A DNA stretch of 64,000 nt from Pleomorphovibrio marinus (GCF_003347495.1 NZ_QCXY01000012.1:124001-188000), one strand, 5' to 3'. Numbered from the stretch's first letter, positions 36,819 through 45,613 are shown. Numbers and translations are program-made. Notes: generated from the sequence alone by a model not told the origin.

Positions 36819-37567
36819 CATTTTGTATAGGAATTAAGACCAGATACGGTATAATTGGGTTAGCAGACACCCGTATAACCTCTGGTAGTGATACCACCAC
36901 CTCAAAAAAGGTTTATACCGTAAACAGGAAAAATCATTCATTCTTTATAATGACCTCCGGGCTGCGTTCCGTTCGGGACAAGGCTATCACTTATTTCGGA
37001 GAGCTGATTGAGAAAGAGGATGCCAATTATGATAAACTATACAAGGCGGTAAATGGGTTTGCCGACCAGGTCAAGCAAGTAGCCAGGGAGGACAAGGCGT
37101 CCTTGGAGGAATCGGGATTGACTTTCAACCTATTTTCCATCATCGGGGGGCAGCTAGAGGAAGACAAGGAACCAAAACTCTACCTTCTGTATCCTCAAGG
37201 CAATTGGATAGAGGTGAGGCAAGGGACCCCTTTTGTCATTATAGGAAACACCGGGTTTGGAAACCCCGTGATCCGCCGTTCCCTCACTTTCGACGAGCCC
37301 CTAGAATTTGCCCTAAAAAGTGCATTTCTTGCCTTTGACGCTACAAGGATCAGCTCCAATGATGTGGACTACCCCATAGATACTGTAGTCCTGGAAAATG
37401 ACACCTACAACATCATTGAAAACAGGTTTCATCAAGGGGAACTTCAGCACATTTCGGAATACTGGAACGATTGCCTGAAAGAGGCAATAAACAAACTCCC
37501 GGCGGATGTGTTAAACAAGGCATTCTACCATGAACCCTTAATTGAACCACTAAGATCCAACCAATGA
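36815..37567 (+). CDS. Anbu, proteasome-type self-compartmentalising protease subunit
   Basis: A 250-residue Ntn-hydrolase of the Anbu (ancestral beta subunit) family, related to HslV and the proteasome beta subunit. After removal of Met1 the expected nucleophile is Thr2 (mature Thr1) in MTFCIGIKTRYGIIGLADTR. The aspartate of LADTR and the lysines that follow (SKKVY) occupy the positions of proteasome Asp17 and Lys33. It likely forms a ring or helical assembly in the cytosol. No ATPase partner such as HslU is encoded here. The gene sits between alpha-E and transglutaminase, one base from the latter. Substrates and activity of the family remain poorly defined. Confidence 0.92.
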   Translation: MTFCIGIKTRYGIIGLADTRITSGSDTTTSKKVYTVNRKNHSFFIMTSGLRSVRDKAITYFGELIEKEDANYDKLYKAVNGFADQVKQVAREDKASLEESGLTFNLFSIIGGQLEEDKEPKLYLLYPQGNWIEVRQGTPFVIIGNTGFGNPVIRRSLTFDEPLEFALKSAFLAFDATRISSNDVDYPIDTVVLENDTYNIIENRFHQGELQHISEYWNDCLKEAINKLPADVLNKAFYHEPLIEPLRSNQ

Positions 37568-37568
37568 A

Positions 37569-38432
37569 ATGCTTTTAGACATCGATCACCTCACCCTGTA
37601 CAGGTACCAGGAAAAAGTCCAGTTTAACCCTCACCAGGTTTTCCTTAGGCCTTTACAAAGGCATAACCTCATTTTAAAAAATTATGAAATTTTTTTCGAC
37701 CCTCAACCTGATGGATTTAATGAGAGGTACAGTATTGAAGGCAACCCTTACTTTCTGGCATGGTTTTCCGGCCAACATCAGGAATTATCCATTAAAATAA
37801 ATTTAAGGATTCTTAGCTTGCCATTTAACCCCTTTGGCTTTATCATTTCCAACGCCTTTGTAAGGACGCTCAACCTTCTTGAAGAACCGCATTTCAGTTA
37901 CGAAGAAAAGGACATGCCCATTCTTCATCCCTATCTCCAGCATCAGGCTTCAGGCGATCTTATGGATTTCGGAAAGCAATTTTTATCCCAAAGGGATCCT
38001 CTTTCCATTCTCACCTCCCTAAACGCCGCAATTCATGAAAACTGGGAACACATCATTCGGGAGGAGGAAAACCTTTGGAACCCCACCTTTACCTATGACC
38101 AAAAGCAGGGATCCTGCAGGGACTTGGCCTGGATGATGATGCATATCACCCGAAGCCTAGGAATGGCAAGTCGGTTTGTAAGTGGATACGCATTTAACCC
38201 AGAACTGAAAGGTGGTCACGAACTACATGCCTGGACAGAAGTCTATCTTCCGGGAGCGGGATGGGTGGGCCTAGATCCCAACCTTGGCCTGCTTGTGGAT
38301 GAACATTATATCCCACTTGCCTGTAGTTTTCATCCTGAAAACACCCTACCTGTACACGGTACCACTGGAGGAGAACACCAAGTAACTTCAAAAATGGAAA
38401 CCAAGGTTCAGATAAAAAAACTGGAGGATTGA
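37569..38432 (+). CDS. Transglutaminase-like cysteine hydrolase
   Basis: A 287-residue member of the bacterial transglutaminase-like family. The catalytic triad is Cys183 in GSCRDLAWMM, His220 in ELHAWTEV and Asp236 in VGLDPN. The N-terminal beta-rich region (about 1-130, beginning LDIDHLTLYRYQEKVQFNPH) is the companion domain typical of this subgroup. No signal peptide is seen. It ends the ATP-grasp/alpha-E/Anbu run and starts one base after the Anbu stop. It probably hydrolyses or transfers amide bonds on the peptide made or handled by its neighbours, which is inference from the conserved gene set rather than from experiment. Confidence 0.92.
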   Translation: MLLDIDHLTLYRYQEKVQFNPHQVFLRPLQRHNLILKNYEIFFDPQPDGFNERYSIEGNPYFLAWFSGQHQELSIKINLRILSLPFNPFGFIISNAFVRTLNLLEEPHFSYEEKDMPILHPYLQHQASGDLMDFGKQFLSQRDPLSILTSLNAAIHENWEHIIREEENLWNPTFTYDQKQGSCRDLAWMMMHITRSLGMASRFVSGYAFNPELKGGHELHAWTEVYLPGAGWVGLDPNLGLLVDEHYIPLACSFHPENTLPVHGTTGGEHQVTSKMETKVQIKKLED

Positions 38433-38486
38433 TCAAACTTTTTTCCACGTTTTCGTTTATTATTCCAATTACCTTTCATCCTTATA

Positions 38487-39743
38487 ATGAATACTTTAGG
38501 CCCTGTGATTTTTCTACTGGTTGTATGTTGTGTTTTGGGCTTGCTAAACGGATATACCTTCCAAGGCATTAAAACAATGGTAGCGGACTGGGAGAGCGAT
38601 AGGTTAAGGCTTTGGGTCAAAGTCGGCTATTGGCTACTTATGGGTGGCATTATGCTTTGGATCCTTGCTGCCTTCATCCGTATCATGAGAGATGGGCAAA
38701 TCAGTACTAGCTCCCAGCAAGTGCTTAATGTCATGCTAACTTTGACGGTAACTCAACTCACCATTATCTTATTTTTGTTTGGTGAAGACGTTTACAGGAC
38801 TTTGGCATCCGCGGTTAATTTCCTGAAAAACTCCTCAGAAGATCCACAGGGATATATGCCTGAAAGGAGAAAATTCGTCAGTCAGATAGCATTTGCGGTG
38901 GCCTCCATTCCATTTGCGGGGTTCGTATATGGGGTATGGAAAGGTAAATACCATTTTCGGGTGATTCGACAAACGGTCTACTTTGAGGACTTACCAGAGG
39001 CATTCGACGGGTTCACCATTACCCAACTCTCCGATATTCATGCGGGTAGCTTCACCGATATGGAAGCTGTACAAAAAGGAATAGACCTGGCAAAGAAACA
39101 GGCCTCGGACCTTTTCGTCTTCACCGGCGACCTTGTTAACCACAAAGCCGAAGAAATAAACCCGTTTTTAGAGAGTTTTGCTGAAATCAAGTCAACCTAT
39201 GGACAGTATTCCATACTCGGCAACCATGATTATGGGGATTATATCTCCTGGCCCAGTCAGGAAGCCAAAGAGGAAAACTTTGAAAGACTAAAGGCTCAGC
39301 ACCAGAAAATGGGTTTCAGGCTACTCTTGGATGAACAGGTAACCATAGAAAAGGATGGTCAGCAGATACGACTGATCGGTGTTGAAAATTGGGGGGTTGG
39401 CTTTCACTCCAGGGGGGATTTGGAAAAGGCACTCTCGAATGTTCCAAAAGAAGAATTTAAAATTCTGCTTTCTCATGACCCCTCACATTGGGACAGAGAA
39501 GTGGTTCATCATTCCAAAAAGGTACAGCTCACCCTGAGTGGGCATACTCACGGAATGCAATTGGGTATAGAAACTCCATTGGTTAGATGGAGTCCAGCCC
39601 AACTCCGATATCCCAACTGGGCTGGGCTGGCGGAGGATGCAGGAAAATTCCTATATGTAAACAGGGGATTCGGGTTTCATGCCTTCTCTGGGAGGGTTGG
39701 GATATGGCCAGAAATCACCGTTTTGGAGTTGAGAAAGGCGTGA
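38487..39743 (+). CDS. Membrane-anchored metallophosphoesterase
   Basis: A 418-residue protein with three or more N-terminal membrane helices (residues about 1-145) and a C-terminal calcineurin-like phosphoesterase domain. The metal-binding blocks are complete: SDIHAG (D-x-H), TGDLVNH (GD), GNHDYGD (GNHD) and SGHTHGM (GHTH). It resembles the YkuE/LpxH-type membrane-linked phosphoesterases, some of which act on lipids or undecaprenyl-linked substrates. The orientation of the domain across the membrane is not determined. The gene follows the transglutaminase by 54 bases on the same strand, so it may be read through from the Anbu operon, although functional connection is unproven. Confidence 0.88.
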   Translation: MNTLGPVIFLLVVCCVLGLLNGYTFQGIKTMVADWESDRLRLWVKVGYWLLMGGIMLWILAAFIRIMRDGQISTSSQQVLNVMLTLTVTQLTIILFLFGEDVYRTLASAVNFLKNSSEDPQGYMPERRKFVSQIAFAVASIPFAGFVYGVWKGKYHFRVIRQTVYFEDLPEAFDGFTITQLSDIHAGSFTDMEAVQKGIDLAKKQASDLFVFTGDLVNHKAEEINPFLESFAEIKSTYGQYSILGNHDYGDYISWPSQEAKEENFERLKAQHQKMGFRLLLDEQVTIEKDGQQIRLIGVENWGVGFHSRGDLEKALSNVPKEEFKILLSHDPSHWDREVVHHSKKVQLTLSGHTHGMQLGIETPLVRWSPAQLRYPNWAGLAEDAGKFLYVNRGFGFHAFSGRVGIWPEITVLELRKA

Positions 39744-39747
39744 GAGG

Positions 39748-40554
39748 CTATTTTTTATTGAAACTTCTCAGCTTTACCTGGGTGAATTTCCTCTTGGTAT
39801 CCAGCGGGAAGTCCCCTTTCATCATCCAATCGTAATAACCGGGCTCCTCCACAAGTACTTGTTCTATGGTTTTACCTTTTAATTTACCGAAATTAAACAC
39901 CTCTTGGCCTTCGTCATTGAAAATAAACCTACCGGCCAAATCAACCATCCTTTCATTGATCAAACTATGGATTTTTTTCATGTCGTTTTCCAGGGTACCT
40001 ATCCTGTTTCCCTGTAGATCCTCCACTTCTTCCCCTTCGTAACGCTCTATTTGGGCTTTGAACACCTCATAAGTGGCTAGGGTATCTGCCTCTGCACTGT
40101 GCGCATTTTCCAGGACCTTTCCACAATAAAACTTGTATGCAGCGGAAAGATTTCTCTTTTCCATCAGGAAAAATATTTTTTGGGCGTCCAAAAGGTTCCT
40201 TTTGTCCACATCAAAATCTATCCCTGCGCGCAAAAATTCTTCCACAAGCAAGGGAATATCGTACTTTACCACATTAAACCCGGCCAAATCGGCATCAATA
40301 AGGAATTGGTAGATATCTTTGGCCACCTCCTTGAAAAAAGGGGAATCCTTTACATCCTCATCATAAATGCCATGGATCAAGGAAGATTCTTTTGGAATGG
40401 GAATGGTCGGGTTGATTTTCCAAGTCTTTAGTTCCTCCTTCCCACTAGGGTGGATTTTTAGGATGGAAATTTCCACAATTCTATCTGTGGAAATATTGAC
40501 TCCCGTTGCTTCAATGTCAAAAAATGCCAATGGCGATCTAAGGTTAAGCTTCAT
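39748..40554 (-). CDS. 3'-5' exonuclease, DNA polymerase III epsilon-like (DEDD)
   Basis: A 268-residue DEDD exonuclease. Motif I is FFDIEATGVNISTDRIVEIS (Asp and Glu metal ligands), motif II lies around ADLAGFNVVKYDI, and motif III contains HSAEADTLATYEVF with the conserved His and Asp. The C-terminal tail (LKGKTIEQVLVEEPGYYDWMM) is a short region seen in Bacteroidota homologues. It may proofread for polymerase III or degrade other nucleic acids. No polymerase gene is adjacent, and a different dnaQ could be elsewhere. It converges with the metallophosphoesterase, with only four bases between stops, and lies 238 bases from dnaB on the opposite strand. Confidence 0.88.
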   Translation of the reverse strand: MKLNLRSPLAFFDIEATGVNISTDRIVEISILKIHPSGKEELKTWKINPTIPIPKESSLIHGIYDEDVKDSPFFKEVAKDIYQFLIDADLAGFNVVKYDIPLLVEEFLRAGIDFDVDKRNLLDAQKIFFLMEKRNLSAAYKFYCGKVLENAHSAEADTLATYEVFKAQIERYEGEEVEDLQGNRIGTLENDMKKIHSLINERMVDLAGRFIFNDEGQEVFNFGKLKGKTIEQVLVEEPGYYDWMMKGDFPLDTKRKFTQVKLRSFNKK

Positions 40555-40792
40555 TTTTTAAGATTCATATAGGTGTCTATTCTAATGCACCTGCATCATT
40601 GTATGGTGCAAATATACAGGTTTATACCCAAATTACCGCCAAATCCAAGTTTCTTGGACAAGTTGCAAATAATTGGCTTTCAAGGGAAATATTCAGTAGC
40701 TTATGCTGTTATGTAGAGAAAGAATGGGTTGTGGATAATACCGTGTATAAATTGTTCAAAACCTTTGTGGCAAAGCAGGTACATTTGTGGGT

Positions 40793-42376
40793 ATGGCAGA
40801 AAATAATACGGGAAACAAAACAAGAAACTGGAAATCACCCCGAGGCGGCGAGGGAACCTCTCAATTAGGGAAAATGCCCCCTCAGGCACTTGACCTGGAA
40901 GAAGCGGTACTTGGGGCTTTGATGCTGGAAAAAGAAGCCCTCACTACGGTGGTGGACATCCTTTCCCCTGATAGTTTCTACAAGGACTCCCATAAATTAA
41001 TCTATGAGTCTATCCTTGACCTCTTTAACCAAGGAGAACCCATTGACCTGCTTACTGTAACCAACCAACTCCGGAAAAACGGGAATCTGGAACTGGCCGG
41101 GGGTGCCTATCACATTACCGAACTTACTTCCAAGGTATCTTCAGCGGCAAATATAGAGTATCATGCTAGGATAGTCACCGAACAGGCTATGAAAAGGGAC
41201 ATGATCCGCATAGCCTCGGAAATCCAAAAGGAGGCATACGAGGAAACCACCGATGTTTTTGAGCTACTGGACAAAATGGAGCAATCCCTTTTTGAAATTT
41301 CCGAAAACAACATCAAGAAAAATTATGCTGATATGCGCTCCATAATGAGGGAGGCGATCGTAGAACTGGAAAGTAAAAAAGGGCAAAAAGATGGTCTCAC
41401 AGGGGTTCCCAGTGGCTTTACCTCCCTGGACAGGGTGACCTCAGGATGGCAGAAGTCAGACCTGGTTATCATTGCTGCAAGGCCGGCAATGGGTAAAACA
41501 GCCTTTGTGCTTTCTGTGCTGCGAAATGCAGCTGTTGACCATAGTCGTCCCGTAGCCATCTTTTCTTTGGAAATGTCCTCTATCCAATTGGTCAACAGGT
41601 TAATTTCTTCTGAGGCAGAGCTGGATTCCGAAAAAATAAAAAAGGGCAACTTAGCGGAATACGAATGGCAGCAGCTTATGCACAAAACCAGTAAGCTAAG
41701 CACAGCCCCCATTTTCGTGGACGATACCCCTGCCCTATCCATCCTGGAGCTTCGTGCCAAGTGCCGGAGATTGAAGGCCCAAAATGATGTGCAGCTTATT
41801 GTAATAGACTACCTTCAGCTTATGTCTGGAGAAGCCAAATCCGGAAATAACGGAAACCGGGAACAGGAAATATCGAGTATTTCCAGGGCATTGAAAAAAA
41901 TTGCAAAAGAACTTAGCGTGCCCGTCATTGCTCTTTCCCAGCTTTCCAGGGCTGTAGAAACCAGGGGTGGGGACAAGCGACCACAACTTTCTGACCTTAG
42001 GGAATCTGGGGCCATAGAGCAGGATGCAGACATCGTGATGTTTCTTTACCGCCCAGAGTACTACGGAATCACAGAAGATGAGGAAGGACACAGCACAGCA
42101 GGTGTGGGTGAGGTGATCATTGCCAAACACCGGAACGGCTCCCTTGAAAACGTTAAACTTCGTTTTATTGGAAAATATACCAAATTTACGGATTTGGACA
42201 TCAATACTCCTTATAAGGCGCAAGATGCCTTGTATGGAGGCAGGTTTCCCAGCCAAGCCAGTGGCCAAGGGTTTGACCAGGACAACATGATTAGGTTGGG
42301 CAGTAAAGCCAACGGGCCCGACAGCGATGATCCCTTCCCGGGAGGCATGGATAGTGGAGAGGAGGCACCTTTTTGA
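40793..42376 (+). CDS. dnaB: Replicative DNA helicase DnaB
   Basis: Hexameric helicase at the replication fork. The N-terminal domain begins after a basic, flexible leader at PPQALDLEEAVLGALMLEKEA. The RecA-like C-terminal domain has Walker A AARPAMGKTAFVLS, Walker B in QLIVIDYLQLM, and the later LSQLSRAVETR and DLRESGAIEQDADIVMF motifs, all diagnostic. A frame opens at GTG 40787, but ATG 40793 (six bases later) is the normal start. About 527 residues, typical for Bacteroidota DnaB. No intein is present. The 238-base gap before it contains no other gene. Confidence 0.97.
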   Translation: MAENNTGNKTRNWKSPRGGEGTSQLGKMPPQALDLEEAVLGALMLEKEALTTVVDILSPDSFYKDSHKLIYESILDLFNQGEPIDLLTVTNQLRKNGNLELAGGAYHITELTSKVSSAANIEYHARIVTEQAMKRDMIRIASEIQKEAYEETTDVFELLDKMEQSLFEISENNIKKNYADMRSIMREAIVELESKKGQKDGLTGVPSGFTSLDRVTSGWQKSDLVIIAARPAMGKTAFVLSVLRNAAVDHSRPVAIFSLEMSSIQLVNRLISSEAELDSEKIKKGNLAEYEWQQLMHKTSKLSTAPIFVDDTPALSILELRAKCRRLKAQNDVQLIVIDYLQLMSGEAKSGNNGNREQEISSISRALKKIAKELSVPVIALSQLSRAVETRGGDKRPQLSDLRESGAIEQDADIVMFLYRPEYYGITEDEEGHSTAGVGEVIIAKHRNGSLENVKLRFIGKYTKFTDLDINTPYKAQDALYGGRFPSQASGQGFDQDNMIRLGSKANGPDSDDPFPGGMDSGEEAPF

Positions 42377-42403
42377 CGTTTTAACCTTTAACCCTTAAAT
42401 ACC

Positions 42404-43405
42404 ATGAACGCCATAACCTTAGACAGTACCCACGATGACAAAATTTCTCTTAATGAAGTGGTATTACCCCCACTAAAACCTGATGAAGTCCGGATTGCGA
42501 TCCACGCTGCAGCCCTCAACCATAGGGACGAATGGTGCCGACAGGGCAAATACCCAAATATCAAGGATGGGGTAGTTTTGGGTTCCGATGGTGCTGGAGT
42601 GGTGGAAGAGGTTGGAGCCGAGGTGGACAAATCCTGGTTGGGGCAGGAGGTACTGGTAAACCCAGCACTGGAATGGGGCGAGGAACAAAAGGCGCAGTCC
42701 AAAAATTTCAGGATCCTAGGAATGCCAGATCATGGCACAATTGCAGAATACCTACATATCCCTGTTGACAACATTTATAATAAACCAAACCATTTAAATA
42801 TTTACCAGGCTGCTGCATTACCCTTAGCAGGGCTTACGGCCTATAGAGCCCTTTTTTATCATGCAAAGGTGAGTAAGGGAGCCAAAGTGCTCGTTACGGG
42901 TTTCGGTGGCGGAGTTGCCCAATTTGCCGCCCAGTTCGCCATTGCTGCCCAAGCGGACACTTATGTGAGCAGTGGTGACCCTTCCAAACTCTACAAAGCC
43001 AAGGAGATTGGAGCAAAAGCAGGGTTTGACTATAAAGACCCAAACTGGACCCGGGAGGCCTTGGCACTCTCCGGTGGCTTTGATATCATCATAGACAGTG
43101 CCATGGGGGAGACCTTGGACAACCTTCTCCATGTTGCAAAACCTGGAGGAAAAATTGTGTTTTTTGGTGCAACTCTAGGCAACCCCAGCGGACTTAACGT
43201 AAGGAAAGTCTTTTGGTCCCAAGTCACACTACAGGGCACCACTATGGGAAGTGATCAGGACTTCGAGGATATGCTGGCCTTTACCAACCACCATAAAATA
43301 ACTCCCATCATTGATGCGGAATTCCCCATACAAGAAGCTGCTAAAGCCTTTGACCGGATGAAGGCCGGCGCACAAATGGGGAAAATAGTTATTAAAATCC
43401 GCTAA
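42404..43405 (+). CDS. Zinc-type or quinone oxidoreductase, MDR family
   Basis: A 333-residue medium-chain dehydrogenase/reductase. The N-terminal GroES-like fold shows as VRIAIHAAALNHRDEWCRQGKYP and VVLGSDGAGVVEEVG. The Rossmann NAD(P)-binding region begins at AKVLVTGFGGGVAQFAAQFA (G-x-G-x-x). The set of structural and catalytic zinc-binding cysteines of classical alcohol dehydrogenases is missing, so it is more likely a quinone or enoyl reductase. The substrate cannot be read. It is 27 bases downstream of dnaB and could be read through from it. It overlaps the convergent beta-barrel gene by four bases at the 3' end. Cytosolic. Confidence 0.88.
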   Translation: MNAITLDSTHDDKISLNEVVLPPLKPDEVRIAIHAAALNHRDEWCRQGKYPNIKDGVVLGSDGAGVVEEVGAEVDKSWLGQEVLVNPALEWGEEQKAQSKNFRILGMPDHGTIAEYLHIPVDNIYNKPNHLNIYQAAALPLAGLTAYRALFYHAKVSKGAKVLVTGFGGGVAQFAAQFAIAAQADTYVSSGDPSKLYKAKEIGAKAGFDYKDPNWTREALALSGGFDIIIDSAMGETLDNLLHVAKPGGKIVFFGATLGNPSGLNVRKVFWSQVTLQGTTMGSDQDFEDMLAFTNHHKITPIIDAEFPIQEAAKAFDRMKAGAQMGKIVIKIR

Positions 43406-43950
43406 AACCTGAAGCCTATACTAAATCCTGCATTGAATTCCACCGCAGAGAAGCGGTCGGTAACATCATTGTTAAACCCCCTGGCGATGTTCACATAGGG
43501 ACCTACCGCAAATTTCTCATTGTGTACCCATTTATAGCCAGCTCCAATGCCTATCATAAAGCTGTTCATATTGGTTTCCATGCGCTGTCCCGATTCATCC
43601 AACTCCTCAAAAGTCCCTCCTCTGTACTTCAGGAATGGAGAAAGGTAAAAACCAGAAGGATCCATATCCGACACGAAATAGTAGTTGTAGGAAATCACTG
43701 CACTGCTGGCATCAAAACTCCTCCCCTCGGCAGTGGTGGAATAATAGGAAAACCGGTCAAAAAACATCACTTCCACTCCAAGAGACTGGTTTTGGTCAAT
43801 GAAGTGTTCATAACCCAGCTCTAAAGAACCAATTAATATAGTGTTGAAAATATTTAACTTTACCTCGTTTTTGGGCAATTGATGCTGAACTTGGGCTTTA
43901 ACCGTCAAAGCCATAACCATCACCCCCACTAATAATACCGCCTTTTTCAT
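43402..43950 (-). CDS. Small outer membrane beta-barrel protein
   Basis: A 182-residue exported protein. The signal peptide is KKAVLLVGVMVMALTVKAQ, cleaved before VQHQLP. The mature part alternates hydrophobic and polar residues with repeated aromatic strands and ends in FNAGFSIGFRF, a typical terminal beta strand for outer-membrane insertion. It resembles the DUF3575/OmpA-barrel-like small proteins of Bacteroidota, without a peptidoglycan-binding domain. Function unknown. The open frame reaches 44004, but ATG 43950 begins the signal peptide directly. It converges on the MDR oxidoreductase, overlapping it by four bases. Confidence 0.75.
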   Translation of the reverse strand: MKKAVLLVGVMVMALTVKAQVQHQLPKNEVKLNIFNTILIGSLELGYEHFIDQNQSLGVEVMFFDRFSYYSTTAEGRSFDASSAVISYNYYFVSDMDPSGFYLSPFLKYRGGTFEELDESGQRMETNMNSFMIGIGAGYKWVHNEKFAVGPYVNIARGFNNDVTDRFSAVEFNAGFSIGFRF

Positions 43951-44027
43951 GTGTTTATAATTGTTTTTTACTGAAAACATGGCCTCTTGCCTGATTATTA
44001 TCAAACCCCTGTTTGGGTTTTATTCAT

Positions 44028-44051
44028 GTCATGCTCGATTTCATGTTTTCT
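44028..44051 (+). repeat. Short dispersed repeat, copy without hairpin insert
   Basis: GTCATG is directly followed by CTCGATTTCAT and TTTTCT. The same flanks occur at 58835-58880 but are interrupted there by 22 bases that form a hairpin. It lies in the 5' untranslated gap between the GNAT gene and the small barrel gene. Confidence 0.5.
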
Positions 44052-44087
44052 CGTATCGCTGTTAAAAAGAAAGTTTAAAATATATGT

Positions 44088-44567
44088 TTACTTTATTAAA
44101 TTGCCCTTTTCGCCTAAATGTTTCATCAAGTAGTGCAAAATCTTACATTCCTCAAAAATTTCTCCTTCTTTTTCAAACCCATATCGTTCATAAAGAGACA
44201 CTGCAGGAAGTTGCGCATGAAGGTATCTCACCCTATTTTTGGCTTCAGGGTGGGTTTCTATATCCTGCAAAACCTGCTTCACCAGAGCCCCTCCAACGCC
44301 CTTGCCCCTAAAATCGGGAAGCACGGCAAACCTTTCCAGTTTCACCCCATTGTCGGTAAACCTCCATCTGGCGGTTCCTACTGGCTTTTCTTCCCAATAA
44401 GCCAAAAACTGAACAGCACTTTCCTCAAACTCATCGTATTCTTCTTCGGGAGCTACTTTTTGCTCTTTCACAAATACTTCTTGACGGATATGAAATACCG
44501 TGGCGAGCAAATTTGACTCAGCCTTAACTATTTGAATGCCCTTGCTTTCTTGTGGGGATTGTTTCAT
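44088..44567 (-). CDS. GNAT family N-acetyltransferase
   Basis: A GNAT-fold acetyltransferase of about 159 residues. The acetyl-CoA loop is in LPDFRGKGVGGALVKQ (R-G-K-G-x-G), preceded by the central strand VKLERFAVL, and the last strand AQLPAVSLYERYGF completes the fold. The N-terminal half (VFHIRQEVFVKEQKVAPEEEYDEFE) resembles the ElaA/YjdJ-type subgroup. The start may be ATG 44567 or the upstream ATG 44582. Either overlaps the 3' end of phoH by 44-59 bases. The overlap suggests co-transcription with phoH. Substrate unknown, cytosolic. Confidence 0.85.
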   Translation of the reverse strand: MKQSPQESKGIQIVKAESNLLATVFHIRQEVFVKEQKVAPEEEYDEFEESAVQFLAYWEEKPVGTARWRFTDNGVKLERFAVLPDFRGKGVGGALVKQVLQDIETHPEAKNRVRYLHAQLPAVSLYERYGFEKEGEIFEECKILHYLMKHLGEKGNLIK

Positions 44568-45507
44568 CTTCGTGCTTGTCATAGGCAGAAATAATGGATT
44601 TTACCAGTTTATGCCTTACCACATCCTTGCCGGTGAGTTTCACCACCCCAATTCCCTTTACATCTTGGAGGATACGAAGTGACTCACTCAATCCCGATTT
44701 TTGCTTGGATGGAAGGTCCACTTGTGACTGGTCGCCGGTAACGATTACCTTGGAGTTTGGCCCCATTCTAGTCAAAAACATTTTGATTTGTTCGCTGGTG
44801 GTGTTTTGTGCCTCGTCGAGTAGGATAAAAGCATCATGCAAGGTCCTCCCCCTCATATAGGCCAAGGGAGCAATTTCTATCACTCTAGTATCCTGGTAAA
44901 ACTTAAGCTTCTCCGATGGCACCATATCCCCGAGGGCATCATAAATCGGCCTGAGGTAAGGGTCCAGCTTTTCCTGTAAGTCGCCGGGAAGAAAACCGAG
45001 ATTTTCACCGGCCTCCACTGCAGGCCTGGTGATTATGATCCTTTTCACTTCCCTGTTTTTAAGTGCTCTCACGGCAAGCGCAACAGCGATATAGGTTTTA
45101 CCACTTCCGGCAGGCCCTAAGGCAAAAACAAGGTCATTCCTATAGGAGGATTCCACGAGCTTCCTCTGGTTGGGTGATTTTGCCTTAATCACCAAGCCTT
45201 TGTTGCCGTACAAAATGATTTCTTCCTTAGTCTTCAGGGTCTCGAGAGAGGTGCTTTCCAAAGAAATATACTCTTGGACATTTTCGGGGGTAACCTGCCC
45301 AAACCTGTTGAGGTGTTCAAGCAGCATGTTCAAAATATCATTGATGCGTAAAATTTCCGGCGCCTGTCCTTTTATCCTGATTTCATTTCCCCGACTTACG
45401 ATCTTGCTTTGTGGAAAAGCAGAGGCAATTTGCCTGATATTCTCGTTTTCACTTCCCAGGAAGTCCAACAGCGAGACATTTTCTAATGTTATTACTTTTT
45501 CTACCAA
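44524..45507 (-). CDS. ybeZ: PhoH-like ATPase (YbeZ)
   Basis: A 327-residue PhoH-family P-loop ATPase, whose relatives work with the RNase YbeY in RNA turnover or rRNA maturation. Walker A is LGPAGSGKTYIAVALAV, Walker B is HDAFILLDEAQNTT, and RIIITRPAVEAGENLGFLPGDL is another conserved block. The N-terminal part (about 1-105) is less conserved, as in the family. The start is a TTG at 45507 giving MVEKVITLENVSLLDFLG. The 3' end overlaps the GNAT gene. Upstream lie face-to-face promoter-like elements shared with the SAM-hydrolase gene. No ybeY is next to it. Confidence 0.92.
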   Translation of the reverse strand: MVEKVITLENVSLLDFLGSENENIRQIASAFPQSKIVSRGNEIRIKGQAPEILRINDILNMLLEHLNRFGQVTPENVQEYISLESTSLETLKTKEEIILYGNKGLVIKAKSPNQRKLVESSYRNDLVFALGPAGSGKTYIAVALAVRALKNREVKRIIITRPAVEAGENLGFLPGDLQEKLDPYLRPIYDALGDMVPSEKLKFYQDTRVIEIAPLAYMRGRTLHDAFILLDEAQNTTSEQIKMFLTRMGPNSKVIVTGDQSQVDLPSKQKSGLSESLRILQDVKGIGVVKLTGKDVVRHKLVKSIISAYDKHEDETIPTRKQGHSNS

Positions 45508-45537
45508 TACTTAAGCTTCAATTTATGGGTTCTCTAT

Positions 45538-45566
45538 TTGTATCAAGGATAAAATTCCTACTTTTG
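45538..45566 (+). promoter_or_regulatory. Promoter for the SAM-hydrolase gene
   Basis: TTG (45538-45540), 18 bases, then TACTTTTG (45559-45566). Transcription would begin near 45573, 41 bases before the ATG. The -7 element faces a mirror copy on the other strand. Confidence 0.55.
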
Positions 45567-45580
45567 TTTCACACCTGTTA

Positions 45581-45588
45581 CAAAAGTA
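45581..45588 (-). promoter_or_regulatory. -7 promoter element for phoH
   Basis: On the minus strand TACTTTTG (TAnnTTTG), with a predicted start near 45574. No -33 TTG was found. It forms an inverted repeat with the plus-strand -7 element at 45559, separated by 14 bases. Confidence 0.4.
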
Positions 45589-45613
45589 CGAATTTTTAAT
45601 TTACTAGGATGCT

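Noticed and set aside
40599-40868. 89-codon plus-strand frame ahead of dnaB
   Set aside because: It overlaps the dnaB start in another frame and has no domain or signal peptide.
44003-44020. AAACCC/GGGTTT hairpin as terminator of the GNAT gene
   Set aside because: Stem is only six pairs and no T-run follows on the relevant strand.
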